NCBI RefSeq assembly: GCF_009769755.1
Contig: NZ_SDWJ01000001.1
Span: 434,001 to 498,000 of the forward strand
DNA: 64,000 nucleotides
Reading direction: 5' to 3'
Source of the DNA: Sphingorhabdus profundilacus
GTDB lineage: Bacteria; Pseudomonadota; Alphaproteobacteria; Sphingomonadales; Sphingomonadaceae
The notes beneath the pieces were generated by a model, which worked only from the letters and a program-made list of their open reading frames with translations, was not told where the DNA came from and did no database searches. Made by a program: the position numbers and the translations under genes. Of this stretch, positions 28,534 to 38,052 are shown piece after piece. Each line of letters starts with the position of its first letter. Positions within the stretch are counted from its first letter, which is position 1.

Positions 28534-28548
28534 AACTTTAGGATTTGA

Positions 28549-29262
28549 ATGACCAGCCCCGCTTCGCAATCCGACGAGATCCTTGAAAGCAGCCGCCGTG
28601 CGCTTCGCAATGTGCGTATGCCGCCCATCGGCACGAAATCGATGGCGCTCCGCCGCGCGCATTTCTGGGGCAAGGTCAGCAAGGCCGCGCTTGCTGTAGG
28701 TGCTGTTCTCGTCGGGGCTGGCATTGTCGGCGCCATCATCGACGGCATTGGATTTTGGGGCGTGATGATTACCGGGTTGGTCGGGGCGGCGGCGGCTTAT
28801 GTGCTCTTGCGCTACCCCCAAATGCCGATGCCTACCACGGAAAGTCTGCGCCAAACCGATTTGGGCACATTGGCCGGGAAGACCGAGATATGGCTGGAAT
28901 CGCAACGTCCGGCCCTGCCGGCACCGGCAGTTACGGTGATGCAGGATATCGGCATCCGGCTAGATCAACTGGCGCCGCAATTGCAAACTTTGGACGACAA
29001 TGACCCGGCCGCACGCGAGGTCCGCAAGCTCGTGGGTGAACATTTGCCGGAGCTTATCAACGGGTACAAACGGATACCTGACAGCCTGAAGCGCAAGGAA
29101 CATGGCGGCAAAACGCCTGAGCAGCAGCTTCTTGACGGGTTGAAGTTGATCGATCGCGAAATCGAAACCATGACCGGCCAGATTTCAAGGGGCGAGCTCG
29201 ACAAGCTGGCAGTGCGTGGACGGTATCTCGAACTAAAATACGACACCGACGCCGCGCAATGA
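28549..29262 (+). CDS. XpaC-like membrane protein partner of TelA
   Basis: 237 aa. Two adjacent hydrophobic segments (about residues 43-62 and 67-86) lead into a cytoplasmic helical domain ending EQQLLDGLKLIDREIETMTGQ, like the 5-bromo-4-chloroindolyl phosphate hydrolysis (XpaC) family that often follows telA. Despite the family name, an enzymatic activity is not established. It probably shares a transcript and membrane complex with TelA. The assignment rests on topology and synteny more than on strong motifs. Confidence 0.7.
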   Translation: MTSPASQSDEILESSRRALRNVRMPPIGTKSMALRRAHFWGKVSKAALAVGAVLVGAGIVGAIIDGIGFWGVMITGLVGAAAAYVLLRYPQMPMPTTESLRQTDLGTLAGKTEIWLESQRPALPAPAVTVMQDIGIRLDQLAPQLQTLDDNDPAAREVRKLVGEHLPELINGYKRIPDSLKRKEHGGKTPEQQLLDGLKLIDREIETMTGQISRGELDKLAVRGRYLELKYDTDAAQ

Positions 29263-29284
29263 TAACGCGGCGTCGGGGTTAGAA

Positions 29285-30271
29285 TTACCCGATCACTTTT
29301 GTGTTATCGGTAATCAACTTTGTTGCTTCAGCAATCGCCTTGTCCTGCTTCATCTTGCCAGAGACAATGTCGTCCGCCATTTCGAGCAGCCTCGCGCTGA
29401 TGATCGTGCCGGTTTCGGCCTCCTCTTGGATGCCGATACCGCCCTTGGTCGTGGCGATTTTGTCCCAAGTTGAGCGAACTGCCGCCCAATAGGCTTTGGT
29501 TGCAGCCCAGTAATCATCGGCGGCTTTGACATTATATCCGTCGAATTTGGTGTAACTGTTCAGCACATATTCCTGCACGACAGGCGATAATTTACCGTCC
29601 TTTGGCCCCATTTTCAAATTGTCCTGCCAATGGATCCAACCGTCGGGCGATGTCTGGTGCCGGTTGATCGCCAGATATCGGTCATAGACGGGGTTGCGGA
29701 CGGCATCGCGGCGGGCAAGCGGACGCCACGTCCAGTTGGATCGCCAGCGCCGCACGCCACCTTGCTCTTCAAATTGGCCCCAGCCACCGTAGCGCGGGCT
29801 GTCGTCGACCTGCCATACCGTTTGTGACCAACGGCCGCGCCGCATTCTTTCCGGCACATCCTCCCATTTCCATTGGTGGCGGTCGGCATAGACCAGTACT
29901 TTTGCGGGCTCATATTCCCAATCCTGCCGCCAATGTTTGATAATCATATCTTTGCCGTCCGCGTTGATGACGAGCATATGTTGCAGCACGATTTTCCGGC
30001 CGCTGTCCTCGATAACGCGAACAACTTCGTTTCCGCCGGAAATTTTCTTGTCGATGGGCGTGTAGCTTGCATCCCAACGCGTTGATTCCTGCATATCGAA
30101 GCGAACTTTGAAATTGCCCGCCATTGCCAGAATGTCCGCACGGTCTGCTTCAAAAGCAGCTTTTTCATCGGCGACGGCCCGTTCGGCGATGGGCGGGTGC
30201 GCCAGCGCGGGGCTGGTTGCATAAGCCAAAGCAAAAAGCCCGGCATAGAATTTTGATGTACGTATTTTCAT
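29285..30271 (-). CDS. DUF6607 family secreted protein linked to the TonB receptor
   Basis: 328 aa from the ATG behind GAGGGA; a longer frame upstream overlaps the receptor gene and is not used. A signal peptide (about residues 1-24, ending PALA) is followed by a Trp-rich domain (KHWRQDWEYEPAKVLVYADRHQWKW, WRSNWTWRPLARRDAVRNPVYDRYLAINRHQ). Its function is unknown, but it sits 22 nt after a Fur-box TonB receptor gene and is presumably co-regulated by iron. A role in periplasmic handling of heme or a metal chelate is inference from that context only. Confidence 0.8.
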   Translation of the reverse strand: MKIRTSKFYAGLFALAYATSPALAHPPIAERAVADEKAAFEADRADILAMAGNFKVRFDMQESTRWDASYTPIDKKISGGNEVVRVIEDSGRKIVLQHMLVINADGKDMIIKHWRQDWEYEPAKVLVYADRHQWKWEDVPERMRRGRWSQTVWQVDDSPRYGGWGQFEEQGGVRRWRSNWTWRPLARRDAVRNPVYDRYLAINRHQTSPDGWIHWQDNLKMGPKDGKLSPVVQEYVLNSYTKFDGYNVKAADDYWAATKAYWAAVRSTWDKIATTKGGIGIQEEAETGTIISARLLEMADDIVSGKMKQDKAIAEATKLITDNTKVIG

Positions 30272-30293
30272 CAGCTTATCCCTCTGTATGTAC

Positions 30294-32537
30294 TTAGAAT
30301 CGGAAAGTAGCCGAAACGCTGCCGTTGCGGCCGGGGCGGGTGAAGGCGTCAGTCGCGGTTGATGTGGCCGCAAGACCGCGCACGTCGGACCAGACGGCAT
30401 ATTTGCTATCCAAAATGTTGAAGATGCCGGCGCGCAATGTGAGTGCATCCGTCAACCGGACATGACCGGTGAAGTCGAGCACGGTAGCTGCATCGGGGCG
30501 AAAATCGGTTGGTGCTAGCGACCGTTCTTTTTGAGCAAAATGGGTCAGCGCCAATTGCCCACCGAACCGGTTGTCACGGGCGCGATAGCCAATCGCGGCG
30601 GTCATCGTCAGCGGATCAATCGTCGATAGCGGCGCATCGGGCATTCCGGTGCGAGATGCCGTTCCGCGTGCATAAGCTGCGGCCAGTCTCGCGTTTAATC
30701 CTGACGGCAGATTAAGTTCGAACTTGCCTTCGATGCCATCAACCTTGACCGCGCCGATGTTGATGAATTGAAACAATATTGGATTGGCGATTGAACCTGC
30801 GCCGCCCACCTGTTCTTGGCTGATAAATTTGTCATAACTCGCCTTGAACGCGGTGATGCTGCCGCTGACATGACTGGCGGAAATGCGGATACCGCCCTCG
30901 AACGACTCGCTTGTTTCGGGTGCCAGATCGGGGTTGGGTAATGTTCGGTAGGCGAAAAATGGTGAGGTCGGATTTTCGAAAAACTGGTTCACCTGACTGG
31001 GGGCAGGGGCTTTGAAACCTTGGGTGTAATTTCCAAAAATACGGACAATGTCGCTCAGCCGCAGAACCGCGCCAAATTTTGGTGACAGCCTTGATCCGCT
31101 TTGTCCGGTGGTCACAAACGCAGCGGGGAGTATGGCGTCATTCGTCGGCTCCAGCGAAAATCGATCCCACCGCAAGGCCGGATATAATTTCAACAGCCCG
31201 TCCGCGATATCGATTTCATCGCCTATAAATACCCCGCCTAAAGTGAAATCAGTCACGGGAAAAGCACGGGTGGGAAAAGTTTCACCAGCCGGGGGAATAG
31301 TGCCGTCGCGCAAGCCTTTTTGCCGTGTCATACTGACATCTGCGCCAAAAACTAGGCGATGGATCAACGGTCCGGTAGCGAATGTCGCCCGTCCATCGGC
31401 GGATGCACCATAGACACGATTTTCGAATGTGTTGATCCGCGTCCGGTCGGCTGAAGGGGTCCGCAATTCTTCGGTAAACTGACGGTCAAAGGCATCCTGC
31501 CAATACAGCGCGACCCGCGCGTCTTCAAATGCTCCATCGCCGGACCAACTCCAGTCGCCGGTAACCCGTTTACGAGCGCCAGTGTCACGCGCGGTCAAAC
31601 TGTCGACCACGCTTCCAAAGCCGTTGCTACCCCGGCCAGACAAAATATCCGCAGTCAATAATGTGTCGACATATTCACCGGTCAAACGAAACCTATGCCC
31701 ATTCGCAGGTTCAAAGACCAAACGGCCGATCACGGCATTGGATCGACCGTCTTGCGGGTTAGGTAATGTGCGGGTTGGACCAAAGCCGAAGTTTGTGCCG
31801 ATATTACCCCGATTTTCTAGCTCGTTAAAATCACGCCGGGTAAAGGCAATCATGCCGGATAACGCACCATCGCGTCCGGCGACAATCGCAGTTTCTGCAA
31901 ATTCATTGTCGTCCGAGCTATAGCTGGTACGGATCAGTCCGCCGATATCGCCATCGCCGCGAATGATGTCGGATGGGTCGCTTGTAATGAAGCTGACTGC
32001 GCCTGACAGGCCGTCGCTGCCATATAGTGCCGATGCCGGGCCGCGTAAAATCTCAACCGATTTTACGAGACCGATGTCGACATAGTCACCACGCCCTGCA
32101 TCTTGTGCGCCAAAAGAAAATCCGTCGGGAACGCGAACGCCATCGACCTGAATCAGAACCCGGTTGCCGCCAATTCCACGTATCGTAAATCCTTCATTCC
32201 CGCCTCGGCCCGTAGTCGCAAAAGCGGCGCTGAATCGCGCAGGTTGTCGGGTTACCGAAACGCCAGGTTCGAACCGGACCAAATCCTTGATATCCGTTGC
32301 GAGTTCGTCGGCAATATCTTCATCCGATTTTACCGTAACGGTCGCCGGCACTTCTGAAACGAGTGTCGGAGCACGGGTCGCGCTTACGGTTATCTGGTTT
32401 TTGCGCGCCAGCCAGTATTCGCCGTCATTATCCTGCGCGTTGGCAATGGATGGATAGGTCATTCCGACGAGTGCAATCGTCAACGCTAATGAACCTGTAC
32501 AAAAGGAAAAACGGGCGAGGCCCGAGCGAAACTGCAT
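30294..32537 (-). CDS. TonB-dependent receptor, hemoglobin/transferrin/lactoferrin family
   Basis: 747 aa from the ATG behind AAAGG. A signal peptide ending SIANA is followed by a TonB box-like NQITVSATRAP, a plug domain (VRFEPGVSVTRQP, GFTIRGIGGNRVLIQVDGVRVPDG, GPASALYGSDGLSGAVSF) and a 22-strand barrel ending in Phe (VSATFRF). The plug sequence resembles heme/hemoglobin receptors. It should import heme or a ferric chelate across the outer membrane. A Fur-like box overlaps the promoter, and the DUF6607 gene follows. It is divergent from the methylated-amine operon. Confidence 0.9.
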   Translation of the reverse strand: MQFRSGLARFSFCTGSLALTIALVGMTYPSIANAQDNDGEYWLARKNQITVSATRAPTLVSEVPATVTVKSDEDIADELATDIKDLVRFEPGVSVTRQPARFSAAFATTGRGGNEGFTIRGIGGNRVLIQVDGVRVPDGFSFGAQDAGRGDYVDIGLVKSVEILRGPASALYGSDGLSGAVSFITSDPSDIIRGDGDIGGLIRTSYSSDDNEFAETAIVAGRDGALSGMIAFTRRDFNELENRGNIGTNFGFGPTRTLPNPQDGRSNAVIGRLVFEPANGHRFRLTGEYVDTLLTADILSGRGSNGFGSVVDSLTARDTGARKRVTGDWSWSGDGAFEDARVALYWQDAFDRQFTEELRTPSADRTRINTFENRVYGASADGRATFATGPLIHRLVFGADVSMTRQKGLRDGTIPPAGETFPTRAFPVTDFTLGGVFIGDEIDIADGLLKLYPALRWDRFSLEPTNDAILPAAFVTTGQSGSRLSPKFGAVLRLSDIVRIFGNYTQGFKAPAPSQVNQFFENPTSPFFAYRTLPNPDLAPETSESFEGGIRISASHVSGSITAFKASYDKFISQEQVGGAGSIANPILFQFINIGAVKVDGIEGKFELNLPSGLNARLAAAYARGTASRTGMPDAPLSTIDPLTMTAAIGYRARDNRFGGQLALTHFAQKERSLAPTDFRPDAATVLDFTGHVRLTDALTLRAGIFNILDSKYAVWSDVRGLAATSTATDAFTRPGRNGSVSATFRF

Positions 32538-32555
32538 AGAAAAACCTTTGTTGCT

Positions 32556-32574
32556 AATGAGAGTGATTCTTAAT
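32556..32574 (-). promoter_or_regulatory. Candidate Fur box of the TonB receptor promoter
   Basis: AATGAGAGTGATTCTTAAT, 18 bp before the receptor start, matches the classic palindrome AATGAGAATnATTCTCATT at 16 of 19 positions, with an intact ATTCT and AATGAGA. Iron repression of the receptor and the following DUF6607 gene is the likely outcome. Confidence 0.7.
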
Positions 32575-32657
32575 AGCAAAATCCCATGCTCATCAATGCG
32601 AGATACGTCAAGCGACTTTGCATTGCGTTGATATGAATGCTTACAAATTCACAATTG

Positions 32658-32682
32658 CTCATATTTACTATTAGAATATGAG
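32658..32682. promoter_or_regulatory. 25-bp dyad in the promoter of the methylated-amine operon
   Basis: CTCATATT and AATATGAG form perfect arms around a 9-nt spacer in an AT-rich stretch 86 bp before the dimethylglycine dehydrogenase start. The interrupted ATATT/AATAT symmetry resembles LysR-type activator sites, and a LysR gene sits in the same operon. No second copy was seen. Confidence 0.5.
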
Positions 32683-32767
32683 ATTTATATGCCCCAGCCC
32701 AGCAATCCCGTTGATGCCGGATGAGGTATTCTGACATAGCAAATCGATAAAAGGTGGGGTGGATTGC

Positions 32768-35275
32768 ATGAAAACAACAGCACGGGCAGTGGTTATTGGC
32801 GGCGGCGTCGTGGGCGTCAGCACATTATACCATCTGGCCAAAATGGGGTGGAGCGATGTTGTCCTGCTGGAACGCAAGGAACTGACATCCGGGTCGACCT
32901 GGCACGCAGCGGGTCTGCTGCCGCTGTTCAACCTCAGCTATTCGGTCGGAAAGCTTCACCAATATTCGGTCGGGCTTTACCCCAGCCTTGAAGCAGAGAC
33001 CGGCCTACATGCAGGGTTTTCGCAGGTCACCAACATCCGTCTGGCGACTACGCGCGATCGCATGGACGAATATCATTATTATGCCGGTGTTGCGCGCACC
33101 ATTGGCGTGGACGTCAATTTCCTTACCCCCGATCAGGTCAAGGACATCTGGCCACTTGCCGATATGGATGGCGTGATCGGGGCGATCCAGCATCCCGACG
33201 ATGGCTATATCCAGCCCGCCGACCTGACACAGGCCTTGGCCAAAGGCGCGCGGCAGCGTGGTGCGACCATTTACCGCAACACGACCGTGACCGCGATTAC
33301 GGAGCAGCCCAATGGCGAGTGGCTGGTGTCGACCGATCAAGGCGACATAACATGCGAACATGTTGTTTCCTGCTCCGGCAATTTTGCGCGGGCGACAGGG
33401 GCGATGGTCGGGCTGGATATCCCGGTCATCCCGGTCGAACACCAGTATATCGTGACCGAGCAGCATCCCGATATCATGGCTCGCAAAAAGGCCGGATTGC
33501 CAGAGATGGGCGTGCTGCGTGAATCCGATGCCAGCTATTATATGCGGGAGGAAGCAGGCGGCTTGCTTCTTGGCCCCTATGAAGTCGGCGCACCGGCATG
33601 CTATGTCGACGGCCCGGCGGCGAACAGCGAATATGAACTGTTTCCCGACGCTCTCGAACGGCTTGAGCCATATATATTGGCCGCGATGAAACGTGTTCCG
33701 GCCTTTGGCGAAGTCGGAATCAAGAAAGTCTATAATGGCGCGATTGCCTATACGCCCGACGGGTCGCCCATCGTCGGTCCGGCATGGGGCCTCAAAAACT
33801 TCTGGCTCAACGAAGGCCATAGTTTTGGGGTCACCGCCGCAGGCGGCGCGGGTTGGCAACTTGCCCACTGGATTGTCGATGGTGAACCGACCATCGACAT
33901 GATGGGCGTCGATCCGCGCCGCTTTGGCGACTATGCAGGTCGGGGCTTCCTGATCGAAAAGAACGAAGAAGCCTATGCCAAAGTCTTTACCGTCCACTAT
34001 CCCGACGAAGAGCGGGAGGCGGGACGCGCCTTGCGTCGCACGCCTTGCTATGACCGGATGAAGGCTCTGGGCGCGGTCTTTGGCAGCGTTTTTGGCTGGG
34101 AGCGACCCAATTGGTTCGCGCCCGAGAGCTATGCCCTGACCGAGGCCGATCTGGACAAACCGGATGTGCTGTTGAACGATAATCACCCCGTTGTTGCGGG
34201 CGAAGCTGTCCGGGAGAAATGGTCCTTCCGCCGGTCCAACTATTTCACACATGTTGGCAATGAATGCCGCCATGTACATGAAAATGTTGGCATTCAGGAT
34301 ATGAGTGCCTTTGCCAAATGCGAAATTTCAGGGCCTGGGGCGGAGGCTTGGCTCGACCAGTTGCTGACCAACGCCGTGCCCAAAAAGGTAGGCCGGGTTA
34401 CGCTATCCTATTTGCTGACCGATAAGGGCGGGGTGCGCTGCGAATTCACCGTCTACAAGATGGCGCCGCAGCGTTATTATCTGGTGTCGGCAGGCGCTTA
34501 TGAACGGCACGACCATGACTATCTGAAAAAGGCGATGCCCAAGGACGGTTCGGTAAGCTTTGAACGGCTCACCACGTCGATGGGTGTGCTGGTGTTGGCG
34601 GGTCCTAAGTCGCGCGCACTTTTGCAGAAACTGACCGACGCAAATCTGTCGAACGAAGCCTTTCCCTGGCTGACCGGACAGAAGATCAGCATCGGCCTTG
34701 CACAGGTCGAGGTGCTGCGGGTCAACTTCATTGGCGAATTGGGGTGGGAAATCCACCACCCCATCGAAATGCAGAACTATATCTTTGACGAACTGATGGC
34801 TGCCGGGGCTGAATTCAACATCAAGCCGTTCGGTATCCGGGCGATGACGTCGATGGCGCTCGAAAAAAGCTACAAGCTGATCCCGCGCGAATTGTCGGTC
34901 GAATATGCCGCCTTTGAAAGCGGACTGGACCGCTTTGTCAGCCTGAAAAAGCCGGGCTTTCACGGGAAAGACGCGCTGCTTGCGTGGCAGGCCAAAGGGT
35001 TTACCAATGCGCTTGTTACGATGGAAGTGCACGGCGTGACGGATGCCGATGCACGCGGCTCCGAGGCGATCTATCAGGGTGATGAGATCGTTGGTCGTGC
35101 GACCTCCGGTGGCTATGGCTGGCGGGTCGGCAAATCGCTGGCGTTGGCGATGGTGCGGCCGGATCTGGCGGTGGCGGGAACCGAAATGGAAATCGCCATA
35201 TTGGGCACGCGATACCGGGCGACTATCATCGCCGATTCCCCGTTCGACCCCGATAATGCGGCGCTCAGGAGCTAG
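32768..35275 (+). CDS. dmgdh: Dimethylglycine dehydrogenase (FAD, GcvT C-terminal domain)
   Basis: 835 aa from the ATG behind AGGTGGGG. The N-terminal DAO-type FAD domain opens VVIGGGVVGVSTLYHLAK. The His of GSTWHAAG (H46) corresponds to the covalent-flavin His of mammalian DMGDH, and NIRLATTRDRMDEY is also shared. The C-terminal half is a GcvT/tetrahydrofolate domain (about 430-830), so formaldehyde can be captured as 5,10-methylene-THF. It oxidises dimethylglycine to sarcosine. Pseudomonads use DgcAB for this step, so this mammalian-type enzyme is an alternative solution. A sarcosine dehydrogenase activity is possible. It is first gene of operon 1. Confidence 0.85.
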   Translation: MKTTARAVVIGGGVVGVSTLYHLAKMGWSDVVLLERKELTSGSTWHAAGLLPLFNLSYSVGKLHQYSVGLYPSLEAETGLHAGFSQVTNIRLATTRDRMDEYHYYAGVARTIGVDVNFLTPDQVKDIWPLADMDGVIGAIQHPDDGYIQPADLTQALAKGARQRGATIYRNTTVTAITEQPNGEWLVSTDQGDITCEHVVSCSGNFARATGAMVGLDIPVIPVEHQYIVTEQHPDIMARKKAGLPEMGVLRESDASYYMREEAGGLLLGPYEVGAPACYVDGPAANSEYELFPDALERLEPYILAAMKRVPAFGEVGIKKVYNGAIAYTPDGSPIVGPAWGLKNFWLNEGHSFGVTAAGGAGWQLAHWIVDGEPTIDMMGVDPRRFGDYAGRGFLIEKNEEAYAKVFTVHYPDEEREAGRALRRTPCYDRMKALGAVFGSVFGWERPNWFAPESYALTEADLDKPDVLLNDNHPVVAGEAVREKWSFRRSNYFTHVGNECRHVHENVGIQDMSAFAKCEISGPGAEAWLDQLLTNAVPKKVGRVTLSYLLTDKGGVRCEFTVYKMAPQRYYLVSAGAYERHDHDYLKKAMPKDGSVSFERLTTSMGVLVLAGPKSRALLQKLTDANLSNEAFPWLTGQKISIGLAQVEVLRVNFIGELGWEIHHPIEMQNYIFDELMAAGAEFNIKPFGIRAMTSMALEKSYKLIPRELSVEYAAFESGLDRFVSLKKPGFHGKDALLAWQAKGFTNALVTMEVHGVTDADARGSEAIYQGDEIVGRATSGGYGWRVGKSLALAMVRPDLAVAGTEMEIAILGTRYRATIIADSPFDPDNAALRS

Positions 35276-35279
35276 GCCA

Positions 35280-36530
35280 ATGGCGCGTTTTGAATCTATA
35301 CAGGCACTTTTGCAGCAAGACCGGAAGGGGCATACCCTGCCGCGTGAGTTATATGTCGGCGAAGACGCTTTCCAGTTCGACACGCAGGTCATGCTGAAAT
35401 CGGTCTGGCTTTACGCCTGCACTGCGGCGCACGTCAAAAATCCAGGTGACTTTTTTGTCTTCGAGGTCGGGCATAACGCGATCATCATTGTCCGGGGCCG
35501 CGACAATGAAATCCGCGCTTTCTGGAACAGTTGCCGCCACCGTGGTTCGAAAATTTGTGTGGAGCAGCGCGGACGGGTACCAAGGCTCATGTGTCCCTAC
35601 CATCAATGGACCTATGGCCTTGATGGAAAGCTGCTCGCTGCGCGGAGCATGGCGGAGGATTTCGACAAGCAGGACCACGGGTTAAATCCGGTTGCGCTGG
35701 AAAATGTCGGTGGGCTAATCTTCATTTGCATGGATGATAATCCACCGTCGATTGAACGTGTTAAGGCCGATATCGAAGATCAAATCGCGATATATGACAT
35801 CGAGCGGCTGAAGGTCGTCGTTCAGGACAATTATATCGAGGATGCCAACTGGAAGCTGGTGATGGAAAACAACCGCGAATGCTATCATTGCGACGCGGGG
35901 CATCCAGAACTGATCAGCGTGCTCGGCACCTATGGCTTTGGCAAAGGCCTGCCTGAAGATGGCGAGGCAGATGTTGTCGACGATGCCGCCTTTGACGCGA
36001 TGGTGGAGGCCAAGCGGGCGCATTGGCAGGATCTGGGAATCTTCCGCGAGCTGATCGAATTTCCCGACGGCTGGTGGCACCGGATGGCGCGGCTCCCCTT
36101 GGCCAATGGTGCGGTGACCCAATCCATCGACGGAAAGCTGGCCTGCAAGAAGCTGATCGGACCTTTTACCGAGCCTGAAAGCTCAAGCCTGTCGGTTTGG
36201 ACGCAGCCGAACAGTTGGCATCATTTCTGTTGCGACCATGTCGTCACATTCTCGCTCACGCCGGTTGCGGCCGGCAAGACGTTGTTGCGTACAAGCTGGC
36301 TGGTGCATGAAGATGCGGTTGAAGGCGTGGATTATGACCCCGATCATCTCGCCGCCCTTTGGCGCACAACCAACACACAGGATGGCCATTTTTCGATGCT
36401 GAACCATCAGGGGATAAGCTCCGACGGTTACCAGCAGGGGCCGTATGCGGTTGAGGAAAAGCTGGTTGAGGATTTCAAGGATTTTTATGTGTCACGGTCA
36501 AAAGCCGCGCTGGAGCAGGTGAAGGCATGA
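35280..36530 (+). CDS. gbcA: Rieske quaternary-amine oxygenase, probable glycine betaine monooxygenase (GbcA-like)
   Basis: 416 aa, start 4 nt after the previous stop behind CAGGAG. The Rieske [2Fe-2S] ligands are C85-x-H87 and C105-x2-H108. The mononuclear iron site is [11 protein letters not shown] with H203 and H208 and a bridging Glu (E200) in place of the Asp of aromatic dioxygenases, the pattern of carnitine monooxygenase CntA. With DMGDH upstream and sarcosine oxidase downstream, N-demethylation of glycine betaine to dimethylglycine is the natural role. No GbcB/CntB-type reductase is encoded nearby, so electrons must come from elsewhere. The stop overlaps soxB (ATGA). Confidence 0.85.
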   Translation: MARFESIQALLQQDRKGHTLPRELYVGEDAFQFDTQVMLKSVWLYACTAAHVKNPGDFFVFEVGHNAIIIVRGRDNEIRAFWNSCRHRGSKICVEQRGRVPRLMCPYHQWTYGLDGKLLAARSMAEDFDKQDHGLNPVALENVGGLIFICMDDNPPSIERVKADIEDQIAIYDIERLKVVVQDNYIEDANWKLVMENNRECYHCDAGHPELISVLGTYGFGKGLPEDGEADVVDDAAFDAMVEAKRAHWQDLGIFRELIEFPDGWWHRMARLPLANGAVTQSIDGKLACKKLIGPFTEPESSSLSVWTQPNSWHHFCCDHVVTFSLTPVAAGKTLLRTSWLVHEDAVEGVDYDPDHLAALWRTTNTQDGHFSMLNHQGISSDGYQQGPYAVEEKLVEDFKDFYVSRSKAALEQVKA

Positions 36531-37780
36531 CCCGTTTCAGTGCCTTCAGCCTGTTTGCCAAAGCTCTGGGCGCGCACAAGGATTGGCCCGAGCAATGGCC
36601 CGATGCCGCGCCTAATGCAGCCTATGATGCAATCATCGTTGGCGGCGGCGGACATGGCCTTGGCGCGGCTTATTATCTCGCCAAGAAATATGGCATCACC
36701 AATGTGGCGGTGCTGGAAAAAGGATGGATTGGCGGCGGCAATACCGGCCGCAACACGACGATCATCCGGTCCAATTATCTCTATGACGAAAGCGCGCATC
36801 TCTACGACCATGCAGTAAAGCTGTGGGACGGGCTTAGCCAGGAACTGAATTACAACACCATGTATTCCAAGCGCGGCGTGATGATGCTGGCGCATAACGT
36901 CCATGATATCCAGAGCTTCAAACGGCATATCCATGCGAACCGGCTGAACGGGGTCGATAATGAATGGCTGACGCCTGAAGAAGCCAAAGCCTATTGTCCG
37001 CCGCTCAATATCGCGGCCGATGCCCGCTATCCGGTTTTGGGCGCCGCGTTGCAGCGTCGGGGCGGAACGGCGCGGCATGATACGGTGGCGTGGGGATATG
37101 CACGGGCAGCGGCTGCGCTTGGGGTGGATATCATCCAGAACTGCGCTGTTACCGGTATCCGCCGCGGCGTCGATGGCGCGATCGAGGGCGTGGAAACGAC
37201 GCGCGGTTATATCGCATCGAAGCGGGTTGGCGTGTCTGCGGCAGGCAATACGTCTGTCGTCATGCAAATGGCAGGCCTCGATTTCCCGCTCGAAAGCTAT
37301 CCTCTGCAAGCGTTGGTATCCGAACCGATCAAGCCGACATTTCCCTGTGTGGTTATGTCAAACACGGTTCATGCCTATATGAGCCAGTCGGACAAGGGCG
37401 AGCTGGTAATCGGTGCTGGAACCGACCAATATGTCAGCTATTCGCAACGCGGCGCGCTGCATATTGTCGAGCATACCCTGGCTGCGATCTGCGAGATTTT
37501 TCCGATTTACCGGCGGGTGCGGATGTTGCGGACATGGGGCGGCATCGTCGATGTGACGCCCGACCGGTCACCCATATTGGGCAAGACGCCGGTCAAGGGT
37601 CTCTATGTCAATTGCGGATGGGGAACCGGCGGGTTCAAGGCGACGCCTGGGGCGGGGGACTTGCTGGCCTATACAATGGCCAAGGACGAACCGCACCGGA
37701 TCAACGCGCCGTTCAATCTCGACCGGTTCCGCAACGGGCGGTTGATTGACGAAGCTGCGGCAGCAGCGGTGGCACACTGA
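36527..37780 (+). CDS. soxB: Sarcosine oxidase, beta subunit (copy 1)
   Basis: 417 aa. The DAO-fold FAD site is [20 protein letters not shown], and GGTARHD holds the His (H184) expected to bind FMN covalently in heterotetrameric sarcosine oxidases. [19 protein letters not shown] is the usual beta-subunit block. It is the catalytic subunit that oxidises sarcosine to glycine in the cytoplasm. Its start overlaps the Rieske gene by 4 nt and its stop overlaps soxD by 1 nt (TGATG). Confidence 0.93.
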   Translation: MTRFSAFSLFAKALGAHKDWPEQWPDAAPNAAYDAIIVGGGGHGLGAAYYLAKKYGITNVAVLEKGWIGGGNTGRNTTIIRSNYLYDESAHLYDHAVKLWDGLSQELNYNTMYSKRGVMMLAHNVHDIQSFKRHIHANRLNGVDNEWLTPEEAKAYCPPLNIAADARYPVLGAALQRRGGTARHDTVAWGYARAAAALGVDIIQNCAVTGIRRGVDGAIEGVETTRGYIASKRVGVSAAGNTSVVMQMAGLDFPLESYPLQALVSEPIKPTFPCVVMSNTVHAYMSQSDKGELVIGAGTDQYVSYSQRGALHIVEHTLAAICEIFPIYRRVRMLRTWGGIVDVTPDRSPILGKTPVKGLYVNCGWGTGGFKATPGAGDLLAYTMAKDEPHRINAPFNLDRFRNGRLIDEAAAAAVAH

Positions 37781-38052
37781 TGATCCTGATCCATTGCCCC
37801 TATTGCGACGAACAGCGTCCCGAAATCGAATTTGCCTATGCCGGCCAAGCGCATATCGCGCGCCCCGTCGATCCCGATACCTATAGCGATGAAGAATGGG
37901 AGCGTTTCCTGTTCATTCGCGCCAATCCGCGCGGACGGCATCATGAGCGCTGGCGGCATAGCCATGGCTGCGGCCGCTTTTTCAACGCGGTGCGGGATAC
38001 CGTTACAGACAAGTTCGAAACAACCTACAAGGCAGGGGAGCCCCGCAAATGA
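37780..38052 (+). CDS. soxD: Sarcosine oxidase, delta subunit (copy 1)
   Basis: 90 aa zinc-binding subunit: HCPYCDEQ near the N-terminus and the later SHGCGRFF supply the Cys/His ligands. The region DEEWERFLFIRANPRGRHHERWRHSHGCGRFF is typical of SoxD. It stabilises the alpha-beta complex. It overlaps soxB by 1 nt and soxA by 4 nt. Confidence 0.93.
   Translation: MILIHCPYCDEQRPEIEFAYAGQAHIARPVDPDTYSDEEWERFLFIRANPRGRHHERWRHSHGCGRFFNAVRDTVTDKFETTYKAGEPRK

Noticed and set aside
32580-32767. Riboswitch (glycine, SAH or SAM type) upstream of operon 1
   Set aside because: No conserved core or tandem aptamer pattern was recognised; only the dyad stands out. A covariance-model search would settle it.
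35043-35279. N-terminal extension of the first Rieske gene
   Set aside because: It overlaps the conserved end of the dimethylglycine dehydrogenase; an ATG with CAGGAG lies at 35280.
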